Origin: Heterohyrax brucei
Taxonomy: Eukaryota > Chordata > Mammalia > Hyracoidea > Procaviidae
NCBI GenBank assembly: GCA_028571685.1
Contig: CM053141.1
Coordinates: forward strand, 133,638,833-133,702,832
Direction: 5' to 3'
DNA: 64,000 nucleotides
Below the pieces are notes generated by a model. It was given only the letters and a program-made list of their open reading frames with translations, was not told the origin of the DNA and searched no databases. Made by a program: the position numbers and the translations under genes. Shown here piece after piece: positions 33,850 to 46,461 of this stretch (position 1 is its first letter; each line of letters starts with the position of its first letter).

Positions 33850-34528
33850 TATTCTTTTTTTATACATACTATTTTGTGTGTGTGTCATTAAGTGAAAGCA
33901 TACAATGAAAGCCACTTTTGCATGCCTGCCTGTCTGCAGCTCCATCTGGTCTCCTCACCCAGTGACAGCATAAACTCACTCTATATTTCTAGTATTGTCT
34001 TAAAAGGCATCTGTCACCTCCTCTCCACTCTCTTCTCTTCCATCTAGAAAGAAACTAGTAAGACAGCCTCTTATAAATGTATAGACTCATAAAGTACATA
34101 CACCATATGGTCACACTGTGTCCTCAAGTCCAGTCCCCTCTTGTCTGAAGAGTTGACCTCAGTATTAGTTTCCAGTCAGGCCCTACAGTGGATCTAAGGG
34201 CCATGTTCCCAGGAGATCCTCTAGGATGTCAGACCATTGGTTGTGTCTTTTAGTAAAGTTCTTGAGCTGTATCCATTTTTCTCGTGTTGCCTCAGGGATT
34301 CTACATTGTGTCTGACATCATGGCTGCCTTGGTGGTAGCCAGGCATCATCTGGTTCTTCTAGTCTCATGCTGATACAGCTTCTCATTCATACATGTGTCT
34401 CTTGGGCCCCTTTTTGCTCATGTCTTTGTTGTTCTTAGTCATCACCTATTCCAGATGAGTTGGGACCATTTGATGTACCTCAGAGGGCAGCTTGCTAGTT
34501 TTTAAGAACTCCAATGCCACTCACCAAT
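33850..34528 (-). mobile_element. 5'-truncated L1 tail inserted in the L1
   Basis: Reversed L1 3' UTR only (GTGACAGCATAAACTCAC). TTTTTATTCTT flanks it on both sides (about 33840 and 34528), fitting a target duplication. Host ORF2 resumes at ATGGTGAAGTATTTGG. Confidence 0.8.
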
Positions 34529-35074
34529 ATGCATCTTTTTATTCTTATGGTGAAGTATTTGGATGGGCATAAGGGTTTGATTTGTAGGAATTCCCAGTTA
34601 TCTAGTTTCTCTTCTGGTCTTTGTACATTGTTACTAATATTTTGTATTCTCTTTATTCCAAGTATTAGGACTCCCAACATTGTCCTGTAGTTTTCTTCCA
34701 TGATCTTCATCATTTTGGATTTTTATATTTAGATCTGTGATCCATTTTGAGTTAGTTTTTGTGCATGGTGTGAGATATGGGTCTTCTTTCTTTCTTTTTC
34801 TTTTTTTTGGAGATGGATATCCAGTTATACCAAGACCATTTATTAAGGAGACTATCTATCCTCCAATTTATGGACTTTAGGCCTTTGTAAAATATCACCT
34901 GCATGTAGGTAGATGATTTAGGTGATTTTGTGTCTGGATTCTCAGTTCTGTTCCATTGGTCTATGTATTGCTTTTGTACCAGTATCAGGCTGTTTTCAAT
35001 ACCATGGCAGTGTAATGTGTTCTAAACTTAGATAGTGTGAGGCCTACCACCTCATTCTTCTTCTTCAGTAATGC

Positions 35075-35587
35075 TGTCATGGATTGAATTGTGTCCACTG
35101 CCACCAAAATATGGGTAGCCATGTGGTTGGGCCATGATTCCCAGTATCTTGTCACTGTCCTCCATTTTGTGGTTTTTCTATGCTGTGTGTTAAAGGATTA
35201 GGGTGGGGCTGTAAATCCCTTCATAGGATTACCTCCTTGCTCCACTGTAAAGGGAATTTCCCTGGAGTATGGCTTGCCCCACCCTTAATCTTTTCATCCT
35301 ATGACAGATAAAAGGACAGAGAAGCAGGCAGAGAAATGGGAACCTCTTACCATCAAGCAAGCAGCACCAGGAGAAGAGCATGTCCTTCAGACCTGAGGTT
35401 CCTGGGCCAAGATGCTTTCTGGACAAAGACTGATGCAATACCAGATTTTCCTCCAGAGCCGACAAGGGGAAAGCCTTCCCCTGGAGTAGGCACCCTGAAT
35501 ATGGAATTGCAGCCTACCAGACTATGTAGGAATAAACTTTCCTTTATTAAAGCCATCCATGCTGTGGTATTCCTGTTGACTAAAACA
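35075..35587 (+). mobile_element. MaLR-type solo LTR with perfect 5-bp duplication
   Basis: From TGTCATGGATTGAATTGTG to GACTAAAACA, 513 bp, flanked by AATGC on both sides (35070-35074 and 35588-35592). It carries an AATAAA near the 3' end. Confidence 0.9.
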
Positions 35588-36746
35588 AATGCTTTACTTA
35601 TTTGAGGCTTCTTCCCTTTCCATGTGAAGTTGGTGATGTATTTCTATGTCATATTAAAAAATGTCATTGGAATCTGGATCAAGATTGCATTATATCTACA
35701 GATCACTTCAGGTAGAATGGACACTTTCACAAAACTGAATCTTGCCATCCATCAGCAACATAGGTTTCTGCACTTATGTATGTGTCTTTTGGTTTCTTGC
35801 AATAGTGTCTTGTAATTTTCATTGTATAGGTTTTTTATGTCTCTCATTAGATTTTTTCCCAAGTATTTTTATCTTCTTGGGAGCTATTTTAACTGGCATT
35901 GATTCAGTAATTTCTCCTCTGATGCTCTCTTTGACAGTGTAAAAAAATCCAACTCGGAGGTGGAGTCCAGATGGTGGGCCAAACACATGTCTCCCTAAAT
36001 GCCTCTGGAAACCAAGACATGAATTAATAATTAAACAGAGCCTCTGGACACCTAGAGAATCCTAGGATACATCATAGGTCTGTTAATTTGGACTTCATAC
36101 CACTGAATGCAAAACCTCCTCTTTCCCTGACCCCACTCTCAGCGAGCGCAGGCTTACACAAATTGAAGGTAACTCGCCATTTTAATTGTTTTTTCTCTGT
36201 CTTAGCCAGTGGGCAGAGCTGGGACTCAACTAGCCACTAATTACAGATGCACTGCTGGTGGGATTGGCAAGCAAAAATGCCCTATTTTGAGAGTCTGGCT
36301 TTAGACTCTGTGCATCTCATCACCTTTGGCCTCTCTGTTGGTCCCAGCCAGGTGGCAAGCTTGTTCCATCTTGTTCCACTGGGAGGTGGAGATAACCACA
36401 CGGAAGCTTCAGCTGGACCTAATTTCTGGGCTGGGAGGTAGTACCTGCCCGGAGGACACTTTTCTGACAGAAAAGCAGTATTCTACACAGTGTCGCCTAC
36501 ATCTGGAGCCTGACAGCAGAGGCCAGCAGGGCAGTAGCCGTTCTGTATTTTGAGCTAATTTATAATATCTAGGGTTCAATACAGAGGTGCTTATTTTGCC
36601 AACTGGAAAGAGGGACCTATACACCTGAAAACCTGACTGACTTTGTAAGTTGTCAAATAATTTTTACCCCTCATTTTAAGATTGCATAGAGAAACAACTG
36701 TAGTCTGTTCTCACAGCATCTCTCCTAGCCTCTATTGACTTACATA

Positions 36747-37880
36747 ATGCCCAAAAAGCAACAAGCCCTGGAGAAAACCATAAACAAGAAATCACTCATG
36801 GTTTCAGAAGGCCCTCAAAAGAAATCACTTCAGAACTTGCCAGACGAAGAAGCTTTTCTGAAACTATCAGAAGGTGAATACAAAAGGATTATATATAGAG
36901 CCCTCCTAGACCTTGTACAAAATGCAGCAGAGCAAAATGAAAAATTAAGAAAGCCGTTCGATCTAATGGAACACCAAGACTCTGAAATCCAACAGATCAA
37001 GAACAAAATCAAAGATATAGAAACTTCAGTTTAAAACCAAGAAAACAGACTGGAATAAATAGAAAATGGACTTTCTGACTTGGAAGACAGAGTTACTGAC
37101 TACAGCATCTATGAGTAGAAATCAGAAAAAAGAACTCTATGAAGAGGAACAACATACAATCTGGAGTTCCTGAACAGGGCGAGACACTTGAGAACACAGA
37201 GAGTATTGTTGTGGAGCTGCAAAAAGAAAACTTCCCAGAAATTAAGAAAGAAGAAAATATAGATATCCAAGATGCATACTGAACACCACTCAATATAGAT
37301 CTCAAAAGAAAGACTTCAAGACATATTATCATCAAGCTTAACCGAATGAAACATAAGCAGAAACTCTTAAAGGCAGGGAGACTCAAAGCAAAGCTAACAT
37401 TGAGAGGAAAACCTTGTGGGCTTTCATCAGACTTCTCAGCAAAAACAATGCTGGCACAGAGATAGTGGCATGACACTTTCAAAGCCTTGAAGGAGAAGAA
37501 TTTCCAACCAAGGTTATACATCCTGCAAAACTATCTTTCAAATATGAAAATGAAATTAAGACATTTGCAGATAAACAGAACTCAGAGACTTTGTAAAAAA
37601 CAAACCAAAGCTACAAGAAATACTGAAAGCATCTCTTGGCTTAAAAGAACAAAACCACTAACTTTATATTTTAGAAGCAAATACAGGACACATCACCCAG
37701 AATCCTACTCAGTTAGGGAAGGCTCCAAACTCAATCAAAGCTATCATGCCAAGTGCCGTCAAGTCGGATCCAACTCATGGCGACCCTACAGTGAAAGAAA
37801 TAATCCAGGGATCATATCATGAAAACTATGATGTCATCATATTAAAAAGAGGGATGTACTACAGTTGTTACAGTCCTTCC
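36747..37880 (+). pseudogene. L1 ORF1 remnant
   Basis: The ATG at 36747 opens MPKKQQALEKTINKK, a typical lysine-rich L1 ORF1p start, followed by coiled-coil-like heptads to a stop at 37034. ORF1 homology continues in shifted frames to about 37750. L1 ORF1p is the RNA-binding trimer that packages L1 RNA; this copy cannot make it. A short SINE-tail-like piece lies at 37745-37785. Confidence 0.75.
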
Positions 37881-38835
37881 AGATGAAGAGGAAATTAATA
37901 CGAATGGTAGTAACTGAAATTGGGTTTATAAATAGCTTACTAAGGGGGACTTTAGGGACAGCTGTAAAGCACAATAAAGATGCAACATATCAAATCAAGA
38001 AACATAATACAGGAGTCTTAACAACCACAAAACCAACCCTGAAAAAGGTGAAAAATCAACTTACAATGAAGAATATCCCAGAACAGATTAATAAGAACAA
38101 CAGAGAAAACATCAACACAAAAATAAACATATCACAATGGCAGCACAATGAATACACTCCTATCAATAATCACATTGAATGTGAATGGACTGAACATTCC
38201 AGTAAAGAGACATTGAGGGACATCTTGGATCAAAAGACACGATCCATCCATATGTTGCCTACAAAAAATTCACCTTAAACTTAAAGATAGGAACAAACTG
38301 AAAAGTAAAGGATGGAAGAATATATATAAAGCTAACAATAACACAAAGAAGAGAAGGTGTGGCAATTCTAATCTCAGATAACATAGATTTTAATGTAAAA
38401 TATACCATGATGGACAAAGGTGGACACTACTGGTAAAAAGTTCAATACACAAACAAGACTTAACAATATTAAATATTTACACACTTAATATTAGAGCACC
38501 TAAATATATGGAAGAAACACTAACTACACTAAAAAAATGAGATAGATCACTCCACAATAATAGTGGGAGACTTCAGCACTCCACTCTCAATATTGGACAG
38601 ATCATCTAGAAAAATCTCAATAAAGACACAGAAGACCTTATTGCCACAATTAACCAACTAGACCTCATCGACATATACAGAAATTTCTGTCCGTCAGTGG
38701 ATAACTACACCTTCTTCTCCAGTGCACATGGAACATTCTCCATAATAGACCAGGTGTTAGGACATAAAGCAATTCTCAACAAAATTCATACTATTGGCTT
38801 AATGCAAAGCATCTTCTCAGATCATAAAGTCATAA
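37865..38835 (+). pseudogene. Start of L1 ORF2 (endonuclease region), broken
   Basis: Short frames match the N-terminal endonuclease of L1 ORF2 (38161-38278 and the SDH region near 38815). It is cut off at 38835 and has stops. Confidence 0.6.
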
Positions 38836-38858
38836 AAGAATCCAACTGATTTCCCTGT

Positions 38859-38985
38859 GTCTGCTAACCAAAAGGCTGGCAGTTGAAATCCACCAGACAC
38901 TCCTTGGAAACTCTATGGGGCAGTTCTACTCTGTCCTATAGGGCCACTATGAGTCAGAATTGACTCGACAGCAGTAAGTCTTTTT
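38859..38985 (+). mobile_element. AfroSINE, 5' truncated
   Basis: Starts within the tRNA head (TGTCTGCTAACCAAAAGG) and ends CTATGAGTCAGAATTGACTCG. Confidence 0.85.
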
Positions 38986-41489
38986 TTATCTTGTATCTTG
39001 ATCCTTTGCTGAACTCCACTGTTAGTTCTAGTGGGGTTTTCTGTGTGTCTGATCATATCTACTAGTAAAGATATTTCCATTTCTTCCTTACCAATTTGGA
39101 TGCCCTTTATTTTTTTATCTTATCTGATATGTTATTAAATTCTGTTAGCTAGAATTTGTTAAGAACTTTAGCACCAAATTTCATAAAAAGTATCAGTCTG
39201 TAATTCTCCTTTTTTGTGGTTTATCTACCTAGTTTTTTGTATCAGGGTTATGCTGGCTTCATCGAATGAGTTTGGTAGTAGTTTATCCTTCTGTATACTG
39301 TGAAATACATTAATAGTGGTGTTAACTCTTCTCTAAAACATTTGGTAGAATTCTCCAGTGAAAACATCAAGACCAAGGCTATTTGGGGTTGAGTTTTTTT
39401 AATTACTTTTTCAAGCTCTTCTTTTTTTATGAGTTATTGTTTCGTTATTCATTTACCATTATTTGTGTTAGTTTAGATAAGTAGCGTGTACCTAGAAATC
39501 TGTCTGTTTCCTCTAGGTTTCCCAGTTCATTGTAGTTTTTTATAGTATTCTCTTACGATTCTTTTAATTAGAATTGGGATTGTTTTGATATCACCCATTT
39601 CACTTCTTACTTGTGTTATTTTCTTCCTGTCCTGTTTTTCTTTCATCAGTGTGGCCAGTGGTCTATCAGTTTGTTGATCTTTTCAGAAAATCAGCTTTTG
39701 GTCTTGTTAGCTCTTTAAACTGGTTTTCGGTTCTCTAACTCATTTAGTTCTGGTCTAATTTTTATTATTTGCTTTTTTCTGCTGCCTGAGGGCTTCTTTC
39801 GCTATACTCTTTCTACTTACTCAAGTTGTAGGAGTAATGCTTTGATTTGGGCCCTGGCTTCTTTTTGTATTTGTGCATTTACTCAGATAAATTGACCTCT
39901 CAGCACTACTTCTGCTATGTTCCAAAGGTTCTGCTGGGATATGTTTTCATGCTCATTGGATTCTGTGAATTTCTTTTTTCTTTGATTTTTTTTTTAACTC
40001 AGTAGTTTTTCAGTTAGATCTTTTTCAGTTTCCACATGTTTAATTTTTTTCCCTTTTTCTGTTATTGATTTCTACTTTTATGGCTTTAAGATGCCTTGTA
40101 ATATTTCAACACTTTGAACTTTGTTAAGATTTGTTTTAATGCATGATATGTAGTCATACACTTTGTGCTATTGGGTGGAGTGTTGTATGTATATCTATGA
40201 GGTCAAGTTGGTTGATTGTGACATTTATATCATCCATGTCTTCACTGAAAATCTTTTTGTATGCTCTGTCTTTCACTGATAGTAGTGTGTTGAAGTCTCC
40301 TACTATTATTGTGGAGCTGTCTATTTCTATTTCCAGTACAGTCAGAGTTTTGTTTCCAGTGCAGTCAGAGTTTGTTTTATGTATTTTGGAGCCCTGCTGT
40401 TAAGTGTGTAAATATATTATAAAGTTATGTCCTCCTGATGGATATATTTAATCATTAAACAGTGTCCTTCCTTGTCCACTATGCTGGATTTTACTTTAAA
40501 GTCTATTTTATCGGAAATTAATATTGCTACCCCTGCTCTTTTACAATGTTGTTCACTTGGTATACATATTTTTTCCATCCTTTGGGTTTTAATTTGTTTG
40601 TGTTTTTAAGCCTACAGTATGTCTCTTGTAGACAGCATGTACACAGATAATGTATTTTTTATCTAATCTGCCACTCTCAATCTTGTTATTGGTGCATTTA
40701 ATTCATTTACATTCAGAGTATATTGATAGGTATGAATGTAGTGCTGTCATTTTGACATTCTTTTTTGTGCATTGTAGACAATTCCTTTGTTCTACTTAAT
40801 TTTCTATGCTGAGTCACTTTTGTTTGGGATAGTCTTTTCATCTTTTTCACTGTTGGTGGTTTTGTATTTGCAGGGACTTCATGTTTTCCTTGTTTTTATT
40901 TTGATGTGTAGGATTTTTTTTTTTTTTTTTTGCACAGTTACCTATATATTTACCCTTTTTCTAAGTTTAAAAGTCTTTCATTTCTTTATAGCACCTGACT
41001 TCCTCTATATTATAAAAGATCTATGATACATTTAAGTTTCTCTTTTTTGTTGTAATGTTGGCATAATAATATCTCCTTTTCCCTCTTTTCAGTGTTTTGT
41101 TTTTCTTTTATTTTTTGTGATTTTCTTGTCTGGGTTGATATCCATTTTGTCTGTTTTGTGTTCTAGTCTTGGGTTGTTATCCGATGTTACTGATTTTCCA
41201 GCTAAAAGACTACCTTTAATATTTCTTGTAGTTTTTGTTTGTTTGTTTCCAAATTCCCTAAATTTGTGTTTATCTGGAAATGTCCTAATTTTGCTGTATT
41301 TGAGAGAGAGTTTTGCTGGATATGTAATTCTTGGCTGGCCATTATTTCCCTTCAAGAGTTCATATGTATAATTCTGTTGGCTTCTTGCCTTCATGGTTTC
41401 TGCTAAGTAGTCCAGTCTTAGTCTTATTGACTTTCCTTTGTAGATTATTTTTCATTTTTCCCTAGCCATTTTATTTATTTATTTATTCA

Positions 41490-41655
41490 TTGAAACCCTG
41501 GTGGCATAATGGATAAATGCTACAGCTGCTAAATGAACAGTGGACTATTCGAATCTGCCAGGGTCTCCTTGGAAATTCTATGGAGCAGTTATACTCTGTC
41601 CCATAGGATTGCTATGAGTCAGAATCGACTCAATGACAGTGGGTTTGGTGTTTGG
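41490..41655 (+). mobile_element. AfroSINE
   Basis: GAAACCCTGGTGGCATAATGG head and tail CTATGAGTCAGAATCGACTC. A TTTA run lies just upstream. Confidence 0.9.
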
Positions 41656-43392
41656 TTTTTCTAGCCAGTTTTAAAATGGTTTCCTTATCTTTAGTTCTGA
41701 CAAGTTTGATTATAATATGTCTCAGTGTCTTTCTGTTGGGATCAACTTTAGTTAGAGTTCAATGAGCAACTTGGATGAATATTTTCTCACCCTTCATAAT
41801 ATCAGGAAAATTTCTTGTCAATAGACATTCAACAACTATCTCTGTATTTTCTCTTATCTCCACCTGTTCTGGTATTCCAATCACTCATAGATAATTATTC
41901 CTCATCATACAGTCCCACATAATTCTTAGTGTTTCTTGATTTTTTAAAAATTCTTTTATCTGATTTTTCCTCAAATATGTTGGTGTCACATGCTTTACCG
42001 TCAGTCTCACTAATTCACCCTTTCATTGCTTCAATCATGTTCTTTTAACTTTCCGTTGAGTAGTCCAATTCTGATATTTAATTATTAATTTTATTAATTT
42101 CTACTTTGTGTTTCTGTATGCTTTCTTGCAGCCTGTTCAATTTGTCATTATGCTCTGCTGCATTTTGCCTCATCTCCTTCCTGATCTCTTTAAGAGTTCT
42201 ACTTATGAATCTTTTGTATTCTCCCTCTTATAATTCCAGGAAGTTCTCTTCAACTGGAAAATGTCTTGATTCTTTGTTTTGGGAGCTTTCTGAAGCCATC
42301 ATGGTCTGCTTCTTTAAGTGATTCAATACTGATTGTTTGACATTGATAGTAACTGTAAGTTGTTGAATTTATTTGTGTTTGCTTACTATGTTCTAGCTTC
42401 TTGTTTTGTTTTCAAATGTCCAAATAGGGTGGTCATGTGCTAGTTTGGTTATTGGTGACTTTGAAGCTCTAAAATCCTGTCACTAGATGGTTAGAGCTGT
42501 TACTAGCTGTGTGAGCCCAGAATTTCATTTACTTTTGTTATATGGATTCAGCTCAAGTGTCCAGGTAGACCGTCATGAAGTGTGTGGTACAGGCTCTTCC
42601 TTAGTGTTCTGGATGGCAGGGATGATTGGTGTAGGCATAGGTATCTGGCTGCAGATGCTGAGAAAGGTAGAGAGCTAAAAGCCATCCCACTGAGCCAGAC
42701 ACTCATGAGTGTCTATGAGCAAGTTATGTCCCTTATGTCTGATTCTAAAAGAACTTTTTCTGACCTGAGTTTCAGGCTCAGAGGAGTTGTCAAATTTCTT
42801 TTCTTCCTTCCCCTACTTTGTTAAATTGTTGCCTCTTAAAGTCTAGAATACCTCGGGGTCCTAAGGCATCCTAATTCTGGCTCAGGAAATGGTGTCAGAC
42901 TCTGGAGCCAGCCACCATACAGGGAATAGATTGGGTAGTGCTGAGAGAAGGGAAAGATGTAATTCACAAAGGAACAATTTAGATCTATGAACAGTATGTT
43001 AAATACAGGCCACCTAGCTTTTGACAATCAAATGCCACTTTTCACTGGTTCTGGAGAAACTCTATGTTGCTCTGTCTCTCCATTTGAGGAGAACCCCCTC
43101 CAAACTCTACTGCTCTGTTCACCTTGCTGGCTGCAGCTGATTTCCAGTGGCTCTGGTCTAGCCAGTCCTAAGTACTTCTGGACTCTCCCTTTCCTGTTAC
43201 TCAATCCAATCCCTCAAGTTCCCCTTTGATGTTTAAGGCTCCTAGAATGTCACATATAATCAATTCATTTGTTCTTTGGGGGCTTCATTGTTATAGGGAT
43301 CATAGGACACATCCAATACTCCACCATCTTGGCCCTGCCCCCTCATGTCTGTTTTGAACCACCTCCCCCTGCCAAAAAAAAAAAAAAAAATG

Positions 43393-43870
43393 TGCTAAAG
43401 AGTAAAGATGTCATTTTGATGAGTGAATTGTACCTGACCCAAGCCATGGTATTTCCAATTGATTCATATACACACAAAAGTTGGAAAGTGAAAAATGAGG
43501 AATGGAGAATAAACATATTTGAATTGTCTTGTTGATAAAGAATATTGAAAATGCCGAGGATTCTCAGAAGAATGAACAAAAGTTTCTTGGTGAAAGTACA
43601 GCCAAAATACTCCTTAGAAACAAGGGTGGTGAGACTTCATCTCATATACTTCGGACACATTATCAAGAGGGACAAAAGGACATCATGTTCAGCTGAGAGT
43701 CAGCAGAAAAGAGGAAGATCCTCAACCAGATAGACTGACATAGTAACTGCAACATTGGGCTCAAACATAGCAACAATTGTGAGAATGACAGCTGACTCAG
43801 AAACATTTCATTCTGTTGTATATAGGACAACTATGAGTCAGAGCCATCTTAAGGGTACTCAACAACAATA
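43393..43870 (+). mobile_element. RTE LINE 3' fragment
   Basis: From AAAGAGTAAAGATGTCATTTT to the tail ACTATGAGTCAGAGCCATC and CAACAACAA. An A-run (43374-43391) lies directly before it. Confidence 0.8.
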
Positions 43871-43884
43871 TGTGTTTTAACAAG

Positions 43885-44055
43885 ATCCCTGGAAACTCTA
43901 GTGGTATAGAGGCTAAGTGCTAAAGTTGCTAACCAAAGGGTCAGCAGTTCGAATCCACCAGGCACTCCTTGGAAACTGTGTGGGAAATATTCTACTGTAT
44001 CTTCTAGGGTCACTATGAGTCAAAACAGACTTCATGGCAAAAAGTTTGTTTTGTG
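43885..44055 (+). mobile_element. AfroSINE
   Basis: CCTGGAAACTCTAGTGGTATAG head, box B GTTCGAATCCACCAGGCACT and tail CACTATGAGTC. Confidence 0.85.
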
Positions 44056-44684
44056 GGGGTTTCACAAAAACATACAGTTGATGAAAGGGCATTTTCCTTT
44101 ATAGAAAAATGCAAACTAATAAATACAGAAGAAATTATATTAAATCCCTAATCAAACAGTGAATCTAGTTAACGATTACTGCTAACAACATTAGGAGAAA
44201 TGTTTGTGGGAACTTTAAAATAGATGAATCCAGTTGACAACATTTGAGTCTACTGATCAATCTTAGCATCACTGAAAGTGGCTCAGACCAATCAGTGTCA
44301 CTGAACTATACATACAGAAACTCTGGAATTCGTGTATGTTTTGCTGTGTATGTTCTCCACAAGCACAGGACAATAAATTTTTTAAACAGATACGGAAATA
44401 TTAACATTAGGAAGACAAAATTCATATTACACATCAATTAGTTAAAACAAAGTTGACCATGCTATTTTAGTATTAGGCAAAGTAAACTTGAAGGTAGTAA
44501 AAATTGCCAGAGCTAAAGAAAAGAAAAAGCCTCAAAATCATAAGGGATCAATTTGGAAACAGATAGTGGTGATGGATACAAAATTGTTGAAATGCCAAAT
44601 ATTTTGTTATATACATTTTCACCACAATAAAAAAAAAAAGATAACAATAAAAAAAGTCAGATTATGTAGTAAAATGATATATTC
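44056..44684. other. No gene; old L1-like 3' end near 44560-44640
   Basis: The stretch ending TTTTCACCACAATAAAAAAA resembles the 3' end of an old L1. The rest is unassigned. Confidence 0.4.
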
Positions 44685-45187
44685 ATTATCTACTGCTGCG
44701 TAACAGATTATTCCAAAACTTAGTGGCTTGAAATAACAGTGAACATTTATTTTCTCATACAATTTCTCTGGACTAGGATTCAATAGTGGTTTAGCTGGGC
44801 AGTTCTGGCTCAAGAAATCTCGTGAGGTTGCAGTCAAGGCTATGACTATCTACATGCTCACCTATAGCTTGAAGATTCATTTCCTACATGACTCACTCAC
44901 ATAGCTATTGCCAGGAGTTCTCAGTTGCTCAACACATTGACTTCTCCACAGAACTGCTTCAGTTTGCTGCTGACATGACAGCCAGCTTCCTCCAATTAAG
45001 TGATACAAGAGTCAGAGAGGAAGAAGCCAAAATGTCTTTGATGATTTAGTGATATATTATCCTTTCTGCTATATCCCATTGGTTCTCAATTTGGTTCTCA
45101 GGTGCAGTAAAAGAGGGAAATACACAATAGTATGAATACAAGAAAAAAAGGATCATTGGGGCCATCTTCGAGGGTGCCTACCACAAA
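44685..45187 (-). mobile_element. Old MLT-like (ERVL-MaLR) LTR
   Basis: CTACTGCTGCGTAACAGATTA...CTTAGTGGCTTGAAATAACA at the left and CATTGGGGCCATCTTCGAGGG at the right match the reversed pattern of a widespread old mammalian LTR. The subfamily is not certain. Confidence 0.6.
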
Positions 45188-46461
45188 TGGGAAGAATCTT
45201 GTAACATGTCCTTGCCCTCATACTCTAGATCTAACTATCAATTTATAGCTAATGAAGGAAGAATGAGGAACAAATTAAACATCACCACAAAAAAGCAATC
45301 AGCCCATTACAGAATGTGGGGAGATTTGAAGAACAAGACCCAATTTCTTTACCCAGTAAATGATGAGGAGAAAAAGTGGAGAAACAGTTACAGGTTTAAA
45401 AATACTTAAGACACATAACAGCAAGAGGTAATGTGGTTCTGCTTGGATGAGATTCAAATAAACCACTTGTAAAGTATGGAAAAACAAATTGTAAAAGGTC
45501 TTTTTTTTGTACAGTCAGGAACATTTCAAGGGCTGGGTATCAAATGACATTAAGAAGTTCTTTTCAAGCATGTTAAACAGAATAATGCCATAGTATGTAA
45601 GTGTATATTTAATGTCCTCTTATCTCATAGACACATGCTGAAATATTTACAGTTGAAATGTTATCATGTCTGGGACTAGCTTTAAAATAAACTAACAAAA
45701 ATTTGGAAGGATAGATGAAAGAAAACTGACAAAAAGTTGAAACTTGTGGAAATTCAAGTTATTCTCTAATTCTGAATGTTTGAAAAATGTTCATAGTTTT
45801 AAGTTGCTGAAAGTTTGAGTTCAGTTATAACTAGTATTAGCTTAATAATACAGTACCAAAAAATCTGCTGCAGGATTTCAGTCAAATTAAGGAAGGGAGG
45901 GACGGTCTGCAGTTGCAGTTAGAGGTATGAATCTATGCGACAAGAGAGAAGATAGACTGGAAGATGACTAGAATACACAACAGTGGTGTGGGGAAGGCAG
46001 AATGTCAATTTGGAATCATGCAAAACATCTGTACTTCACGGAAATAATAGTCTCTTCTAGAAAGTGGCAGTAAGACTAGAAAGGAAGGAAAATCCTAAAC
46101 TGGTGGATGACCACATCCTGTGATTATCTACAGTTGTTTCCTGTCAAATCTCCATGATTTCCTGTGTACTTAACTTCCCTTTTGTGGGTAATGCTTTATT
46201 TTTGCCTATGAGTAAATTTCTTAGCATTTCAACTCAATTTCCCCTAATCTTTATAAAAGTTTTTGATAAGTTTAGAGTATAAAATTTGTTTTCAAGGGCG
46301 CTAGAGAAGATAGGTCAAGGAGAGGTAATAAAACTTGATTTTGTGCTTTCTTTCCATCTATATTTCTCAGAGAGCTATTGTGATAATAAATATTTATTTT
46401 TTAAAGTGTCTGTATATTGGAAAACATGTAAAACACCACTAAGTAAATGTTAGGTACCTCA
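45188..46461. other. No gene or recognised repeat
   Basis: 1.3 kb of AT-rich sequence. The short frames have no recognisable motif. Confidence 0.45.

Larger units (their letters stand above)
35955..38835 (+). mobile_element. L1 5' half (5' UTR, ORF1, start of ORF2), 3' truncated
   Basis: Begins GGAGGTGGAGTCCAGATGG, like an intact L1 5' end. It passes through a 5' UTR and ORF1, then ends in the ORF2 endonuclease region at CATAAAGTCAT. Similar sequences flank it: AAAAAATCCAACT before and AAAAGAATCCAACT after. It has opposite orientation to the L1 it sits in. Confidence 0.75.
28885..43343 (-). mobile_element. Near full-length L1 split by six later insertions
   Basis: Pieces 28885-29930, 33187-33849, 34529-35074, 35588-35954, 38836-38858, 38986-41489 and 41656-43343 read in order as one reversed L1 from 3' UTR to the 5' end (GGGCAGGGCCAAGATGG in reverse). 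The insertions are an RTE (itself carrying a SINE), an L1 3' tail, a MaLR LTR, an L1 5' half and two SINEs. Removing them leaves about 6.9 kb. All ORFs are broken. Confidence 0.85.

Noticed and set aside
37865..38278. 137-codon frame as a possible gene
   Set aside because: It lies in the L1 ORF1-ORF2 junction region and matches L1 remnants.
41465..41489. TTTA repeat run (also at 14821 and 30120) as a CRISPR-like or regulatory array
   Set aside because: Simple microsatellites next to SINE or L1 tails, with no spacers.
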